Below, one piece after another: positions 7,362 to 17,032 of a stretch of 64,000 nt of DNA. The notes below the pieces were generated by a model, which saw nothing but the letters and a program-made list of their open reading frames with translations, had not been told where the DNA came from and made no database searches. Source of the DNA: Porphyromonas circumdentaria (GTDB lineage: Bacteria > Bacteroidota > Bacteroidia > Bacteroidales > Porphyromonadaceae); assembly GCF_900167105.1 (NCBI RefSeq), contig NZ_FUXE01000001.1, forward strand, positions 116,203-180,202, read 5' to 3'. Position numbers and translations under genes: made by a program. Position 1 is the first letter of the stretch, and each line of letters starts with the position of its first letter.

Positions 7362-9413
7362 TTAAGTCTCTGTAGATTCACCTTTTTTATTTTGCCACTC
7401 ATTGGCAACATTGCTCCAGTCGATTTCTCGTTTTTTCAATCTTGTCCAAACATCCCAATAATCAGGATCATCAGACTGAGGACGCTGTCCTTCACGCAAT
7501 GTTCGCATTTTCACCATGACGGGCAACTCTGAAGCCCAACCTAATAGGACAGCATATTGCGAGGGGAGTGATGGCATTTCACGGAGAATTCCTCTCATAT
7601 TATCAGGCAATAAACGGTGAATTAATTCTTGATCCCTATCATTTGATATACGGTGTAGTAGGAACGAATTGCATTGAGACAAAACTGTCGGCGATAGCTC
7701 AGATGGTCTTTGCGATGACAAAACTAGTCCCAATCCGAACTTTCGTCCCTCTCTTGCTATTTTCTCAAATATTTTGCAGCATTGAATGGTTGGTCCTGTA
7801 TTTTCTGCATCATCATTGTATCGCTTGACAAAATAGTGAGCCTCTTCCATAACCAGCACTGTTGGCAAACATTGCTTATTCAGCTTGAGATAACGTTGCT
7901 GTGTTTCAAATATCATACGAGCTATAACCGCTGTAATGATACTTGTCACATCTGATGGAAGTAGAGATAAATCAATAATTGTTAGAGACTCCTCACCGTT
8001 AGCTCCAATATAATCATCTAACCAGTCACTTAATTCTAGAGTATTGTTATCAATAACTTTCTTGACACGTACATCTGTCAGTAATGTTTTGATACGAGGC
8101 ATTAGCGTCACAATATAGTCTGTTGTTTTCAGTATCTCTGCATTAGCCTCTATGGAACGAACTAAATTGTCACCAGTGAATGGGATAGGACTATCCTCAT
8201 CTGTAGGCAAAAATTCCTCTTCTCTTCCCCCAGCTTTAATGTAGACCTCCTTTAATCTATCTATTATATTATCAATATCTTCTCTTGAATAGTCATAATG
8301 AGGATATTGTCCTGACCTAGCATTTATTAATTCTGCAATTTGGTCTTGAAATGCTTGAATCGTTCCTTTTAATTCTTCTGAGTATCCTTGTTCACATATA
8401 ATTCCGCTTGCCCACTTTTCTACGGATTGGTGAAAATTCTTTGGGAACGGGAATTTTCCCCAAGGATTACCAGATGCTTTGTTGACCTCAATAGTGTCAA
8501 TAACAGTACGAACATAGTTTGCCAGCTCTCTCTCTTTTGTTTGCCCTTCGAAGATATTACCACTTCTTACCGATTTTAGGGCATGAACAATGGTCGTCCT
8601 ATGGGTTTTGGGAGAGGCTTTGGTGAATCCACACCACTCGTCTGTATTCCAAAACCACAGCGGAACTTCAAGTTGCTTTTCAGCCCCCCCTTCGACATTA
8701 ACCGTGTAGATATTTGCGTTCGATTTATCCGCAAAGGCTTTACTATACTCCCCGTTCGGGTCTAATACAATAAAGCGACTATTTACTTTCCCTTCCTTAT
8801 CAACAAGTTTCTCTCGAGCACTTTCAATAGACCATCGTATCAATCCTGCCACAGAGCAAGATTTTCCACTACCTGTATTTCCGAGTACTGCAAGATGCCT
8901 TCCAAATAAACGATCAGGATCAATCATCACCTTGGCATTCCCTACTAATGGACTATTGCCTATATAAACTCTTCTATTATCTCCAGACTCTATGATGGAG
9001 CGGAGTTGTTCATCTGTGGGTAATATCACTATGTCTCCTACAGATGGAAAAGCCTCAAGACCTCGCTTAAACTTATAACCAGCCTCAATAGAACGAAGAG
9101 TTCCCACAGGTTGAAGCTCCATTTTCCTTAGAGGAAAAGGCAAATCAATCAAACCAAAATCTTGAAAACCTCTCCGCTTAGGGTGAGGAGAGCGTTGGAT
9201 AGTGATCCATGACACCTGTCCAACAATAAAACCGAGGTCAACAGGTATCATAACATAGCCATTGATGCGAGGAAAGTTTCGAGGTGTTCCTGTATTTAAT
9301 GCAACACTTTCTGGAGATTCTATGTCAAGCTGTACTTCTATCCTATCTGGAGAGATATATTCTACCGTACCTATGCGTAGAGAAGCAAGATATTCGATGG
9401 GTGTTGTAGCCAT
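7362..9413 (-). CDS. herA: HerA-like hexameric ATPase/DNA translocase of a SIR2-HerA defence system
   Basis: 683 residues. The N-terminal HAS-barrel-like domain is about residues 5-95. Walker A GNTGSGKS is at 178-185, DPNGEYS at 218-224, and Walker B VMEEAH at 521-526. SSQRPSELSPTVLSQ, the conserved sensor/arginine-finger region of FtsK/HerA ATPases, follows at about 558-572. A long helical insertion lies between the Walker motifs (about 290-430). It sits 11 bp after a SIR2-domain gene. SIR2-HerA pairs are known anti-phage systems in which the proteins form a large complex that depletes NAD+ and degrades DNA on infection. All motifs are intact, so an active module is likely. Confidence 0.92.
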   Translation of the reverse strand: MATTPIEYLASLRIGTVEYISPDRIEVQLDIESPESVALNTGTPRNFPRINGYVMIPVDLGFIVGQVSWITIQRSPHPKRRGFQDFGLIDLPFPLRKMELQPVGTLRSIEAGYKFKRGLEAFPSVGDIVILPTDEQLRSIIESGDNRRVYIGNSPLVGNAKVMIDPDRLFGRHLAVLGNTGSGKSCSVAGLIRWSIESAREKLVDKEGKVNSRFIVLDPNGEYSKAFADKSNANIYTVNVEGGAEKQLEVPLWFWNTDEWCGFTKASPKTHRTTIVHALKSVRSGNIFEGQTKERELANYVRTVIDTIEVNKASGNPWGKFPFPKNFHQSVEKWASGIICEQGYSEELKGTIQAFQDQIAELINARSGQYPHYDYSREDIDNIIDRLKEVYIKAGGREEEFLPTDEDSPIPFTGDNLVRSIEANAEILKTTDYIVTLMPRIKTLLTDVRVKKVIDNNTLELSDWLDDYIGANGEESLTIIDLSLLPSDVTSIITAVIARMIFETQQRYLKLNKQCLPTVLVMEEAHYFVKRYNDDAENTGPTIQCCKIFEKIAREGRKFGLGLVLSSQRPSELSPTVLSQCNSFLLHRISNDRDQELIHRLLPDNMRGILREMPSLPSQYAVLLGWASELPVMVKMRTLREGQRPQSDDPDYWDVWTRLKKREIDWSNVANEWQNKKGESTET

Positions 9414-9424
9414 AAACTATGCAA

Positions 9425-10936
9425 TTAAGACTCTAAATTAGTTTGTGTTTCTACCTCTGCTATAGGCACCGATTGTATGGCTGTAGTCTGCTTGTCTAAA
9501 CTCGAAGCCCCCATACGATGCTGTAACAACTCAGCCATTCTAATCGTAGCTCTGTCAATGGCAGATTTAGGTAGGTAGTCATTGGCAAGATGCGTAATGT
9601 CTCCCAAATTATTCCCTATTAATATAGACATCTGAGCTTTATGTGCTGACTCAGAATAAAACTTTAAGATGCGACCTATTGGATCGTTATACGAAATAAT
9701 GACCAGGTGAGTTGAAGGGATGGTGAGCATATCATGGATGACTCTATTTATATGCTCATCCGCAAATCCGTAGCCATAGCTAACCAGAGTACTATTAGGT
9801 CTGCAAATGGAGGCGGCAAAGTCTCGGAACAATTCCACATATGGGTATTCTGCTGTTTCACGATCCTTAGCGGAATTTGGATAAATCATCAATTTCAAAG
9901 CGTCCGCTCCATACAAACCTGGGGCCCGCAAATAGGGTTCAATACTATCTGCACCAAACGGAAGTCCTATACGGCGTATCTCTCCTCCATTCTGCACCCA
10001 ATCAACAGATCCATGAAGTTTTGTTAGACGTGCTACACCTTCCAAATAACGGGGTTCTCCTCTAATACCAGGGGGATTGTAGTGAATGTCAAGATTGAGT
10101 CTCGAAGAGCGGAATATAGGCATCATAGTCCCTACGAACCTATCCATTAGGTGGATTCCAGCCAACTCTGCTCCCATTTCTATTAGGCGGTCATAGTTGG
10201 TTGTGAAAATGTTTAGTCTTTCTTTATTTCCTGTACGACTTGCAAAGCTTAGAAGGAAGTTAACCAGTGTTAAATAGGCTTTCTCTCGCTTATCCTGCTT
10301 AGTTGTTACTCCCTCATTTTTAGGTTTATTATCTTGGGGAACTTCTGACTCATCTTTTTGCGTGTTTACAGCCTGATCTTTTATGGGATCTTCCTTGGAA
10401 GTTGCTATTTTATTCTCAGACTCTAATATGGACTTTGCAAAATTTGAAATGATCGAATTTAATTCCTGCTCTAATTTTGTGGCATTGTCATTATCTTGAA
10501 GGATTTTTAATCCTCGGAGCAAATCGTTGGCTGCCCTTATTTGATCCTCAATATTACCATTCTCTCTTCCACTAGATTGTGCTGATTCCCGAGCCGCAGA
10601 TTCAATCTGATCTTTGTAGTTGGAAAATGTAGTCTCACCCATTGTGGTGCCAGAACCTGCTCCTGCTAAGAAGCTAATGGCATTTGTTATTCCAGATCCG
10701 CACAAAAGTGATAAGTGTTCAGACTGAAAAAGTGACGTTAGCCAAGGTTCTATACGTGAGCGGAAAACGTTGTTCACAACAGGATTCTCGTTGTCGGGCA
10801 ACCAGCTACAATCCTCCATATTAAGCACTTTGCCATCTTGGCCAACGACAATCAATTCACGATCATCTCTTGTCTTAATCACATTGCCACCATTCTCTAT
10901 GACCTCTTGTATATTTATTTCCTGTTTCATATTCAT
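9425..10936 (-). CDS. SIR2-domain NADase-like effector of the SIR2-HerA system
   Basis: 503 residues from the ATG at 10936 (a TTG nine bases upstream is also open). SIR2 signatures are LLCGSGITNA near residue 80 (NAD-binding glycine motif), FTTNYDRLIE near 240 and KLHGSVDWV near 320. About 60 residues between them (around 170-230) are a low-complexity, K/E/D/Q-rich linker and helix not typical of catalytic cores. The C-terminus (about 380-500) has GYGFADEHINR, seen in SIR2_2-type defence proteins. In known SIR2-HerA systems this subunit hydrolyses NAD+ and contributes nuclease activity. A -7-like box (complement of 10943-10950) sits just upstream, so separate transcription from hsdR is possible. 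Confidence 0.9.
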   Translation of the reverse strand: MNMKQEINIQEVIENGGNVIKTRDDRELIVVGQDGKVLNMEDCSWLPDNENPVVNNVFRSRIEPWLTSLFQSEHLSLLCGSGITNAISFLAGAGSGTTMGETTFSNYKDQIESAARESAQSSGRENGNIEDQIRAANDLLRGLKILQDNDNATKLEQELNSIISNFAKSILESENKIATSKEDPIKDQAVNTQKDESEVPQDNKPKNEGVTTKQDKREKAYLTLVNFLLSFASRTGNKERLNIFTTNYDRLIEMGAELAGIHLMDRFVGTMMPIFRSSRLNLDIHYNPPGIRGEPRYLEGVARLTKLHGSVDWVQNGGEIRRIGLPFGADSIEPYLRAPGLYGADALKLMIYPNSAKDRETAEYPYVELFRDFAASICRPNSTLVSYGYGFADEHINRVIHDMLTIPSTHLVIISYNDPIGRILKFYSESAHKAQMSILIGNNLGDITHLANDYLPKSAIDRATIRMAELLQHRMGASSLDKQTTAIQSVPIAEVETQTNLES

Positions 10937-11016
10937 TATAAGCAAAGCTAATGCTCTGCGAAAAAGCTATTTTTTGATTACAAAAGAAACACTATAAGCA
11001 TTTCCAATATCTATTA

Positions 11017-14000
11017 CTACTCACCTCCATATTCCTTGAAGTGTTCCACCTGCTCCATCACTTGGTCGATAACCTCATCATTGTACTGAGGGGGATAGCC
11101 ATTTTGGTGGAGACAAATGAATATCTTGTTGTTGAGGTCTGCACGGATATTACTATTATTGAGCCAGTCAGTGAAAGAAGACTGGATGTCTATCAGCTCC
11201 TTAATCTTCTTCGCCAATATCTTACACTTGTCATTGAAGATAAAACCATTCTCCTCTTTATCCTCTCCATACTCGAAGTTGTACTTATCTCGTAAGTGCA
11301 TTAAAATATCATAGAATGCCTTTTCCTCAAAGGTCAGACCCAGATGTCGAAAACTCTCTCGATCCTTGCCGAGTTGTTTCAGCAAATCCAGAGCCTGTTT
11401 CGTTGCCTCTTCCATAATCTCAGAAACTGCTGTCGCTTGTGTATGCGAGGCTTCTTCTGCCGAAAGAGCAGATCGACGTTCGTGATACTTGTCCAATGTT
11501 TCCTTTAGCAACTCCTCATACTTCTCTGCTGCGATTTTATTGGTATTCTTATACTCTCTAATGGCTTTGCGGAGCATCTTTACCAATACTTCCAACTTAG
11601 TTGCGGGTAGTTTGATACCCTCGAGTTGTGCTACAAACTCAGCACTAAAAATCTGTTCCTCCACATCGGTATCAAGAATACTGACCACAGAGTTACACAC
11701 TAATGCTTCCCTCACCATCTTCTCCACGGCTCTATTCATACTCTCAGCATCGTGCTTGTCACCAGAAGTCTTACGAATATAAGAAGCTACCGCCATAAAG
11801 CATTGCGAGAGCGAAAGCAATTCGTGGTTAAGGACAGCTGATGGCTGACAGATGTCATACGCCACTCGAAGGCGTTTGATATGAGCTAAGAAATAACTTT
11901 GAGCGCTGACGGCTTTTGGAGGACGCTTGCCTTGGTCTTTGTTCCATCCAGACGTTTGCGACTGAATATAATTGGCAGCTTCGGAAAGACATTCCAATCG
12001 CTCCAATGGCTTTGTATTCTTGTCGGTGAAAGGGGTGAGATCAAAGCCCACAAAGAGCTTTTTGATGAGGTCAATCTCTACGATGAGAGCTTCCAATGCC
12101 TGCTGTACATCATCTTCACTTGGTCCAAAGTCTTCCCCTCCAAATCGACTCATTGCCTCCATCATATTCTTTCGGATACCGATATAGTCTATGACATACC
12201 CAAACTCCTTGCCTGCAAATTTACGGTTCACACGACTAATGGTCTGTATGAGCGTTTGTTTCTGCAATGGCTTATCGTTGTATAGATAAGTTAGGCAGGG
12301 GACATCGAATCCTGTAATCCACATATCGACGACTATGACGATACGGAAGTTGGAATGCTCCATCTTGAATGCATCGTCGAGCAACTTTGTCCGACTTCTA
12401 TCCCCCAGATAGTCATACATCTCTTTCGGGTCATCCTTTCCACGTGTTGCCACCATAGCAATGGTAGGCATTGAGGGTAGACTTCGCAACTCATCATCAC
12501 TAAGTAACGTATCATCAGGAGACTTTCGCTCAACGAACCAGTCTGGATATAAGGACTCAAACTTCTTCAATAGGTTGTACGCAATAGCCCTTTTGCTACA
12601 CACAATCATAGCCTTTTGGGGCACATCCGCTTTGTTGTTACAAGCCTGAGTATAGTGCTCTGCTATATCCTTGGCGAGTCGCTCCTGTCGCTCATCACCC
12701 CCCAAGATAACCTCCATAGCACTCATTGCCTTCTTGCTGGTCGCAATATCAGCCTCTGTCGCTCCCTCCTCTGCACACTGATTGTAGTAGCGGTCTATTT
12801 CTTCGACCTTAGCCGTGTCGAGTGTAACCTTGGCGATGCGTGGGATATACTTCAAGTCTACGGTGATGCCATCATCAACAGCCTGCTTCATCGTATAACT
12901 ATCGACAATACCACCAAAAACCTGTATCGTTTCATCTATGGGCGTACCAGTAAAGCCGACGAAAGTAGCGTTGGGGAAGGCGGTACGCAAGTGCTCGGCA
13001 TAAGGCTTCGTAACGAAAGCTCCTATTTGCTCAGCCTCTTTGGGTGATGCCCCCTCCTTGGCTGTATGCCGAACCTTGAGTTGAGTGTTGAGCCGTACTT
13101 GGCTACGATGAGCTTCGTCGGAAAAGCAAATAATGTTGTGTCGTGTATTGAGCAACCCTATCTCCTCACAAAACTTCTGGATCGTACAGATAAAGAAGCC
13201 TCCCGACTGCCGAAGAGACATCTCAGTTTTTAGGTTCTCTCGGTCAGCGATGATCTTGGCTGCACCTATCGAGAGAAAATCTTCAGAGCGTAAAAATAGT
13301 TTGCCCGCTTGAGACTGCAAATCCTCACGGTCTACTATCATCACAATGGTAGGAGAACCAAGTTCGGGACAACGCAAGGAGAGTTGGCGTGCCAAAAACA
13401 TCATCGTATAGGTCTTGCCACACCCCGTAGCCCCAAAGTAAGTACCTCCCTTGTTATCTTGTCTCTCAAATGCTTGGACTACACTCTCTCGGAGCATACG
13501 AGTCGCAAAAAATTGAGGGTAGCGACAGACAACTTCTTCTTGCTTAGGATACACCTCATCTGGAAAGTAGATATAATCACGCACGATCTCCAGAAAGCGC
13601 ACAGGGGCATACACACCCGATACAATTGTACGCACTTGGTCCAACCCTTTCTCTGCTGCCTTGTCTTCGTTATTGACTTTCTTCCAAGCATAATAATGCT
13701 CATAGGGCGTATAGGTCGTACCCAGTTTGGTATTGTTGGCGGTCGCATCGCTGATACAGGAGAGCGGACAGTAGCGCAGCAGATGCGGTATATCCCTCAT
13801 GTAGCGAGTGTGGATTTGCTGATAGGCATCTGCTATGGTTGCCGTGGCATCCGTAGGGTTCTTTAGCTCAAAGATACAGAGGGGGATACCATTGACGAAG
13901 AGAAGTACATCAGGGATACGCCTATCTCCTTGCATCCCATAGCCCACTTCGTATTGATTGACACAACGGAAGCGATTGTCCGAGGGGGTCTCGAAATCGA

Positions 14001-14310
14001 CATACTCTATATCGAAAATCTCGCCATCGGAGTGACGAGTATAGCGATAGCCGTCTCGCAGTAGACGATACGTATTGCGGAGTATATCAAAGTGAGTCTG
14101 CCCTCCTGTATGTTGTAGATGGCTGACAATTTCATCCAAGTCATTAGCCTCCAATGCGGGATAGCGTTCTTGGAGGTACTGGCGTAGGTCTCTGGAGATA
14201 AGAATATCTCTATTGTTACGTCTTATATCTCCTCCGTGCGTGTATTCCCATCCTTCCTGCTGTAGCAAGTCTATGAGGGCTTCCTCATATTCACTTTCGT
14301 AAAACTTCAT
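11017..14310 (-). CDS. hsdR: Type I restriction enzyme R subunit
   Basis: 1097 residues from MKFYESEYEE at 14310. A longer frame starting at 14361 would overlap hsdS by 37 bp. The N-terminal nuclease domain contains RIPDVLLFVNGIPLCIFELKN (PD-(D/E)xK: D, then E-x-K) near residues 155-175. The SF2 motor follows with Walker A GATGCGKT, DEAH box CFSDEAHRS, motif III FTGTPID and motif VI QTISRVNR. The helical C-terminus would bind the methylase core. It translocates DNA and cleaves unmethylated targets together with HsdM and HsdS. It is 14 bp after hsdS and has no disruption. Confidence 0.96.
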   Translation of the reverse strand: MKFYESEYEEALIDLLQQEGWEYTHGGDIRRNNRDILISRDLRQYLQERYPALEANDLDEIVSHLQHTGGQTHFDILRNTYRLLRDGYRYTRHSDGEIFDIEYVDFETPSDNRFRCVNQYEVGYGMQGDRRIPDVLLFVNGIPLCIFELKNPTDATATIADAYQQIHTRYMRDIPHLLRYCPLSCISDATANNTKLGTTYTPYEHYYAWKKVNNEDKAAEKGLDQVRTIVSGVYAPVRFLEIVRDYIYFPDEVYPKQEEVVCRYPQFFATRMLRESVVQAFERQDNKGGTYFGATGCGKTYTMMFLARQLSLRCPELGSPTIVMIVDREDLQSQAGKLFLRSEDFLSIGAAKIIADRENLKTEMSLRQSGGFFICTIQKFCEEIGLLNTRHNIICFSDEAHRSQVRLNTQLKVRHTAKEGASPKEAEQIGAFVTKPYAEHLRTAFPNATFVGFTGTPIDETIQVFGGIVDSYTMKQAVDDGITVDLKYIPRIAKVTLDTAKVEEIDRYYNQCAEEGATEADIATSKKAMSAMEVILGGDERQERLAKDIAEHYTQACNNKADVPQKAMIVCSKRAIAYNLLKKFESLYPDWFVERKSPDDTLLSDDELRSLPSMPTIAMVATRGKDDPKEMYDYLGDRSRTKLLDDAFKMEHSNFRIVIVVDMWITGFDVPCLTYLYNDKPLQKQTLIQTISRVNRKFAGKEFGYVIDYIGIRKNMMEAMSRFGGEDFGPSEDDVQQALEALIVEIDLIKKLFVGFDLTPFTDKNTKPLERLECLSEAANYIQSQTSGWNKDQGKRPPKAVSAQSYFLAHIKRLRVAYDICQPSAVLNHELLSLSQCFMAVASYIRKTSGDKHDAESMNRAVEKMVREALVCNSVVSILDTDVEEQIFSAEFVAQLEGIKLPATKLEVLVKMLRKAIREYKNTNKIAAEKYEELLKETLDKYHERRSALSAEEASHTQATAVSEIMEEATKQALDLLKQLGKDRESFRHLGLTFEEKAFYDILMHLRDKYNFEYGEDKEENGFIFNDKCKILAKKIKELIDIQSSFTDWLNNSNIRADLNNKIFICLHQNGYPPQYNDEVIDQVMEQVEHFKEYGGE

Positions 14311-14324
14311 CTTCGTCCCTTTCT

Positions 14325-15452
14325 TTAGTGATGTTCGGCGTACTGTATCAGTGCTGGACATAGGGTTTGTAATTGCGCTCGAGCTTCGCAGGCAATCTTT
14401 TTTGCCTCCTCAATATAGTGGTAGAGATTAACAATTGACTGCTGAACCTCGGGAGGAGGTAAGGCAATAGACACACGACACAGTTCCGTCCAATCAAAAG
14501 TTTCTCGAGCACTTCCCCAAGAATTAAACCGCGCATAGCGATCAAATTCTCCACGACTGAGCAATAAATACAGATACTCTGGGAGTAATCCATCTTTGGT
14601 CTTGAAAACGGTATAGACAGATGAGACTAAAAGTGACTGCTCTGTACTGTTGTGTGCTAAAGCGATCTTATCTCCACGTCTTGATGTATCTGCCACGTAA
14701 ACAAAACCAGAAGGATTAACTTCTTTATAGGATGTTAGAGATACTCCATCCATATTAGCTTTGGTAGAGATAAACTTTTTATCTGTACTTATTCCTCTAA
14801 CATCATCAAGAGTATATTTCCCTTCTGTATTACGTTCGTCGCATTCCTCGATGTACTTACCGAGTTCAACTGTTGGATATTTCTTTTGGCAGTCTACGAT
14901 AAAGGCTTGGCTAGCCTCCGTAAGAGGAGCTATTAAGGCTTCATTCTCCTCGGCTAAACGCTTTAGTCCAGTGTAAGTATCGACTACCTCTTGCTGTACT
15001 TCAATTGATGGCAAAGGGATATTGATCCGACACATCTCTTCCCAATCGAATGTTTCTCGAGCACTTCCCCAAGAATTAAAACGTGCGTAGCGATCAAATT
15101 CTCCACGACTTAGAAGCAAATAAAGATATTCTGGGAGAAGTTTTGATTTGGCCTTAAAGACTTTGTACGAAGAAGATACAAGAAATGTCTTTTTTTCTCG
15201 ATTGATAGCCAATGTAATCTTATCTCCATTACGAGAAGTTACGGTTACATAGCCAAATTCGAGAGGCTTCAACAACTTGTAAGGCTCTAAGGTGATTCCA
15301 TCCATATTCGCCTTTGTAAAGATTAGTTTTTTCTCAATACTTATCCCTCTAACATCATCAAGAGTATATTTGCCTTCTGTATTACGTTCGTCGCATTCCT
15401 CGATATAATCACCGAGCCTTACCCTCGGAGCTGTCTTATTCTTCGCAGTCAT
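14325..15452 (-). CDS. hsdS: Type I restriction specificity subunit with two near-duplicate halves
   Basis: 375 residues built of two homologous units about 184 residues apart. Each unit begins with YIEECDERNTEGKYTLDDVRGIS and ends with YLLLSRGEFDRYARFNSWGS. The central conserved helices lie near residues 170-185, where VQQEVVDTY and later VQQSIVNLY mark the coiled-coil arms. The two target recognition domains are much more alike than in typical HsdS proteins, so the bipartite target is predicted to have nearly identical inverted half-sites. At DNA level this is a direct repeat with an offset of about 552 bp. It overlaps hsdM by 17 bp, so it is translationally coupled. Confidence 0.94.
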   Translation of the reverse strand: MTAKNKTAPRVRLGDYIEECDERNTEGKYTLDDVRGISIEKKLIFTKANMDGITLEPYKLLKPLEFGYVTVTSRNGDKITLAINREKKTFLVSSSYKVFKAKSKLLPEYLYLLLSRGEFDRYARFNSWGSARETFDWEEMCRINIPLPSIEVQQEVVDTYTGLKRLAEENEALIAPLTEASQAFIVDCQKKYPTVELGKYIEECDERNTEGKYTLDDVRGISTDKKFISTKANMDGVSLTSYKEVNPSGFVYVADTSRRGDKIALAHNSTEQSLLVSSVYTVFKTKDGLLPEYLYLLLSRGEFDRYARFNSWGSARETFDWTELCRVSIALPPPEVQQSIVNLYHYIEEAKKIACEARAQLQTLCPALIQYAEHH

Positions 15453-17028
15453 AGCCTAATTGTTTAAGTGCTTGACGCAACCTCTTGTCATTCTTTGTTT
15501 GACGTTTGAGCAGGTCAGATACAGTGTTGGCTGTTGCAGTAAGTACTTGGTGATAGTCAATTTGGCTATCCCTGTCTACAAACTCGATATAGCGACTGGG
15601 AACCAACGTGAAGTCATTGGCTCGCAGTTCGTCGATGCCTACTGACCGATAGAGTTCGGGTTCGGCATACAGTGTTCCATCCGTACCCTCCCTCTGCCAA
15701 CGAAAATAGATGTCAGATGCTTTGCGTACTTGGCCTGGTAGCAGTTCGACCTTTTTCTTCTGTTCGCCTTTGACTGCGTTGGTTGTCCATTGACGGAGAT
15801 CCATAAATAGGATTTCGCCCGAGCGATTGCGTAGTCTTCGACCATGATGGGTGCCACCTCTCTTGTTTTGGTTGAGAATCCAAAGGGTAACAGATATATC
15901 CGTGGCATAAAATAACTCTCGGGGAAGTACGATGATGGCTTCCACTTTGTCCCCTTCGATAAGTTTGCGACGTATCTCACTGGCATCACTGTCTCCCAGT
16001 GCACCATTGGCAAGGAGGAAGCCTGCGACACCACGCCCCGCTTTGAGCTTCGAGAGTATATGCAGTATCCACGCATAGTTGGCATTGCTCTCTGGTGGCA
16101 CACCATAGTCTGCCCAGCGAGAGTCGGAGCTGAGTGCCGTATCGTACCACCGCTTGAGATTAAAAGGAGGATTAGCCATAATGTAATCAAAGGTGAGTCC
16201 TTTGTGTAGGTCGTTGGTGAAGGAGGAGGCATTTCGCTCGCCTAAGTGGTGCGAAATACCTCGCACCGCTAAGTTCATCTTAGCCAAACGATAGGTCGCA
16301 GGGTCGTTCTCTTGACCATATACATTGATTTGAGCGATGTCACCATCCTTTTCCTCTACATACTTGGCACACTGCACAAACATACCACCCGAACCACAGC
16401 AGGGGTCGTAGAGTGTACCATCATAAGGCTCTATAAAGGCAGCTATCAGCTCTACAATATCGTGAGGGGTATAGAACTCGCCCTCCTCTTTGGAGGCATT
16501 GACAGCAAACGACTTGAGGAAGTATTCATAGACTCGTCCGATGAGATCCTTCTGCTCGCCAAAGACCTTGTGCGAAATCTTATTGACCTCATCCACCACC
16601 TTTTTGATGATACTCTTCTCCAGATTTATAGCGGTGAATAATCCTAAGCGCACACACCCTTTGAGAGTATCTCCACTCTCCTCCAGACATTGGAGTGCAT
16701 CGTCCAGTGTACTATTTAGCTTTTCACTCGGAGTCTCCAAGAAGAGACTCCATCGAGCCTTCTCGGGGACAAATGCAGTTCCTCCGTATGCTCGAGGGTT
16801 ATTGAGCCGCATTGAGATGATGGCTTCGTCAGTGATTCCACTCTCGATGAAACTCTGACGCAATGTCTCTTGAGCATCCTCAAACTTCTCACCGATGAAG
16901 CGGAGGAATACCAATGTCAAGAGTAGGTCTCTCTTGTCATTGAGGGTTGCATTACTACGGAGGTAGTCTCGACAGTTGAATAGTATAGTTTCGAGATTTA
17001 ACGTCTCTTCCTTTTTCTTTTTAGCCAT
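15436..17028 (-). CDS. hsdM: Type I restriction-modification DNA methyltransferase subunit
   Basis: 530 residues. The N-terminal helical domain (HsdM_N) is about residues 10-140. The N6-adenine methylase core follows: YTPHDIVELI, SAM-binding motif I LYDPCCGSGGMF near residues 205-217, and catalytic motif IV IMANPPFNL near 285. It methylates adenines in the target chosen by HsdS and protects host DNA. It begins 4 bp after hipT and overlaps hsdS by 17 bp, so toxin-antitoxin and restriction genes are apparently read as one message. Confidence 0.96.
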   Translation of the reverse strand: MAKKKKEETLNLETILFNCRDYLRSNATLNDKRDLLLTLVFLRFIGEKFEDAQETLRQSFIESGITDEAIISMRLNNPRAYGGTAFVPEKARWSLFLETPSEKLNSTLDDALQCLEESGDTLKGCVRLGLFTAINLEKSIIKKVVDEVNKISHKVFGEQKDLIGRVYEYFLKSFAVNASKEEGEFYTPHDIVELIAAFIEPYDGTLYDPCCGSGGMFVQCAKYVEEKDGDIAQINVYGQENDPATYRLAKMNLAVRGISHHLGERNASSFTNDLHKGLTFDYIMANPPFNLKRWYDTALSSDSRWADYGVPPESNANYAWILHILSKLKAGRGVAGFLLANGALGDSDASEIRRKLIEGDKVEAIIVLPRELFYATDISVTLWILNQNKRGGTHHGRRLRNRSGEILFMDLRQWTTNAVKGEQKKKVELLPGQVRKASDIYFRWQREGTDGTLYAEPELYRSVGIDELRANDFTLVPSRYIEFVDRDSQIDYHQVLTATANTVSDLLKRQTKNDKRLRQALKQLGYDCEE

Positions 17029-17032
17029 TCTA

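Noticed and set aside
14325..15452. Invertible hsdS (phase-variable shufflon)
   Set aside because: The repeats are direct, not inverted, and there is no second hsdS fragment or local recombinase beside it; the integrase at 172 is the element's own.
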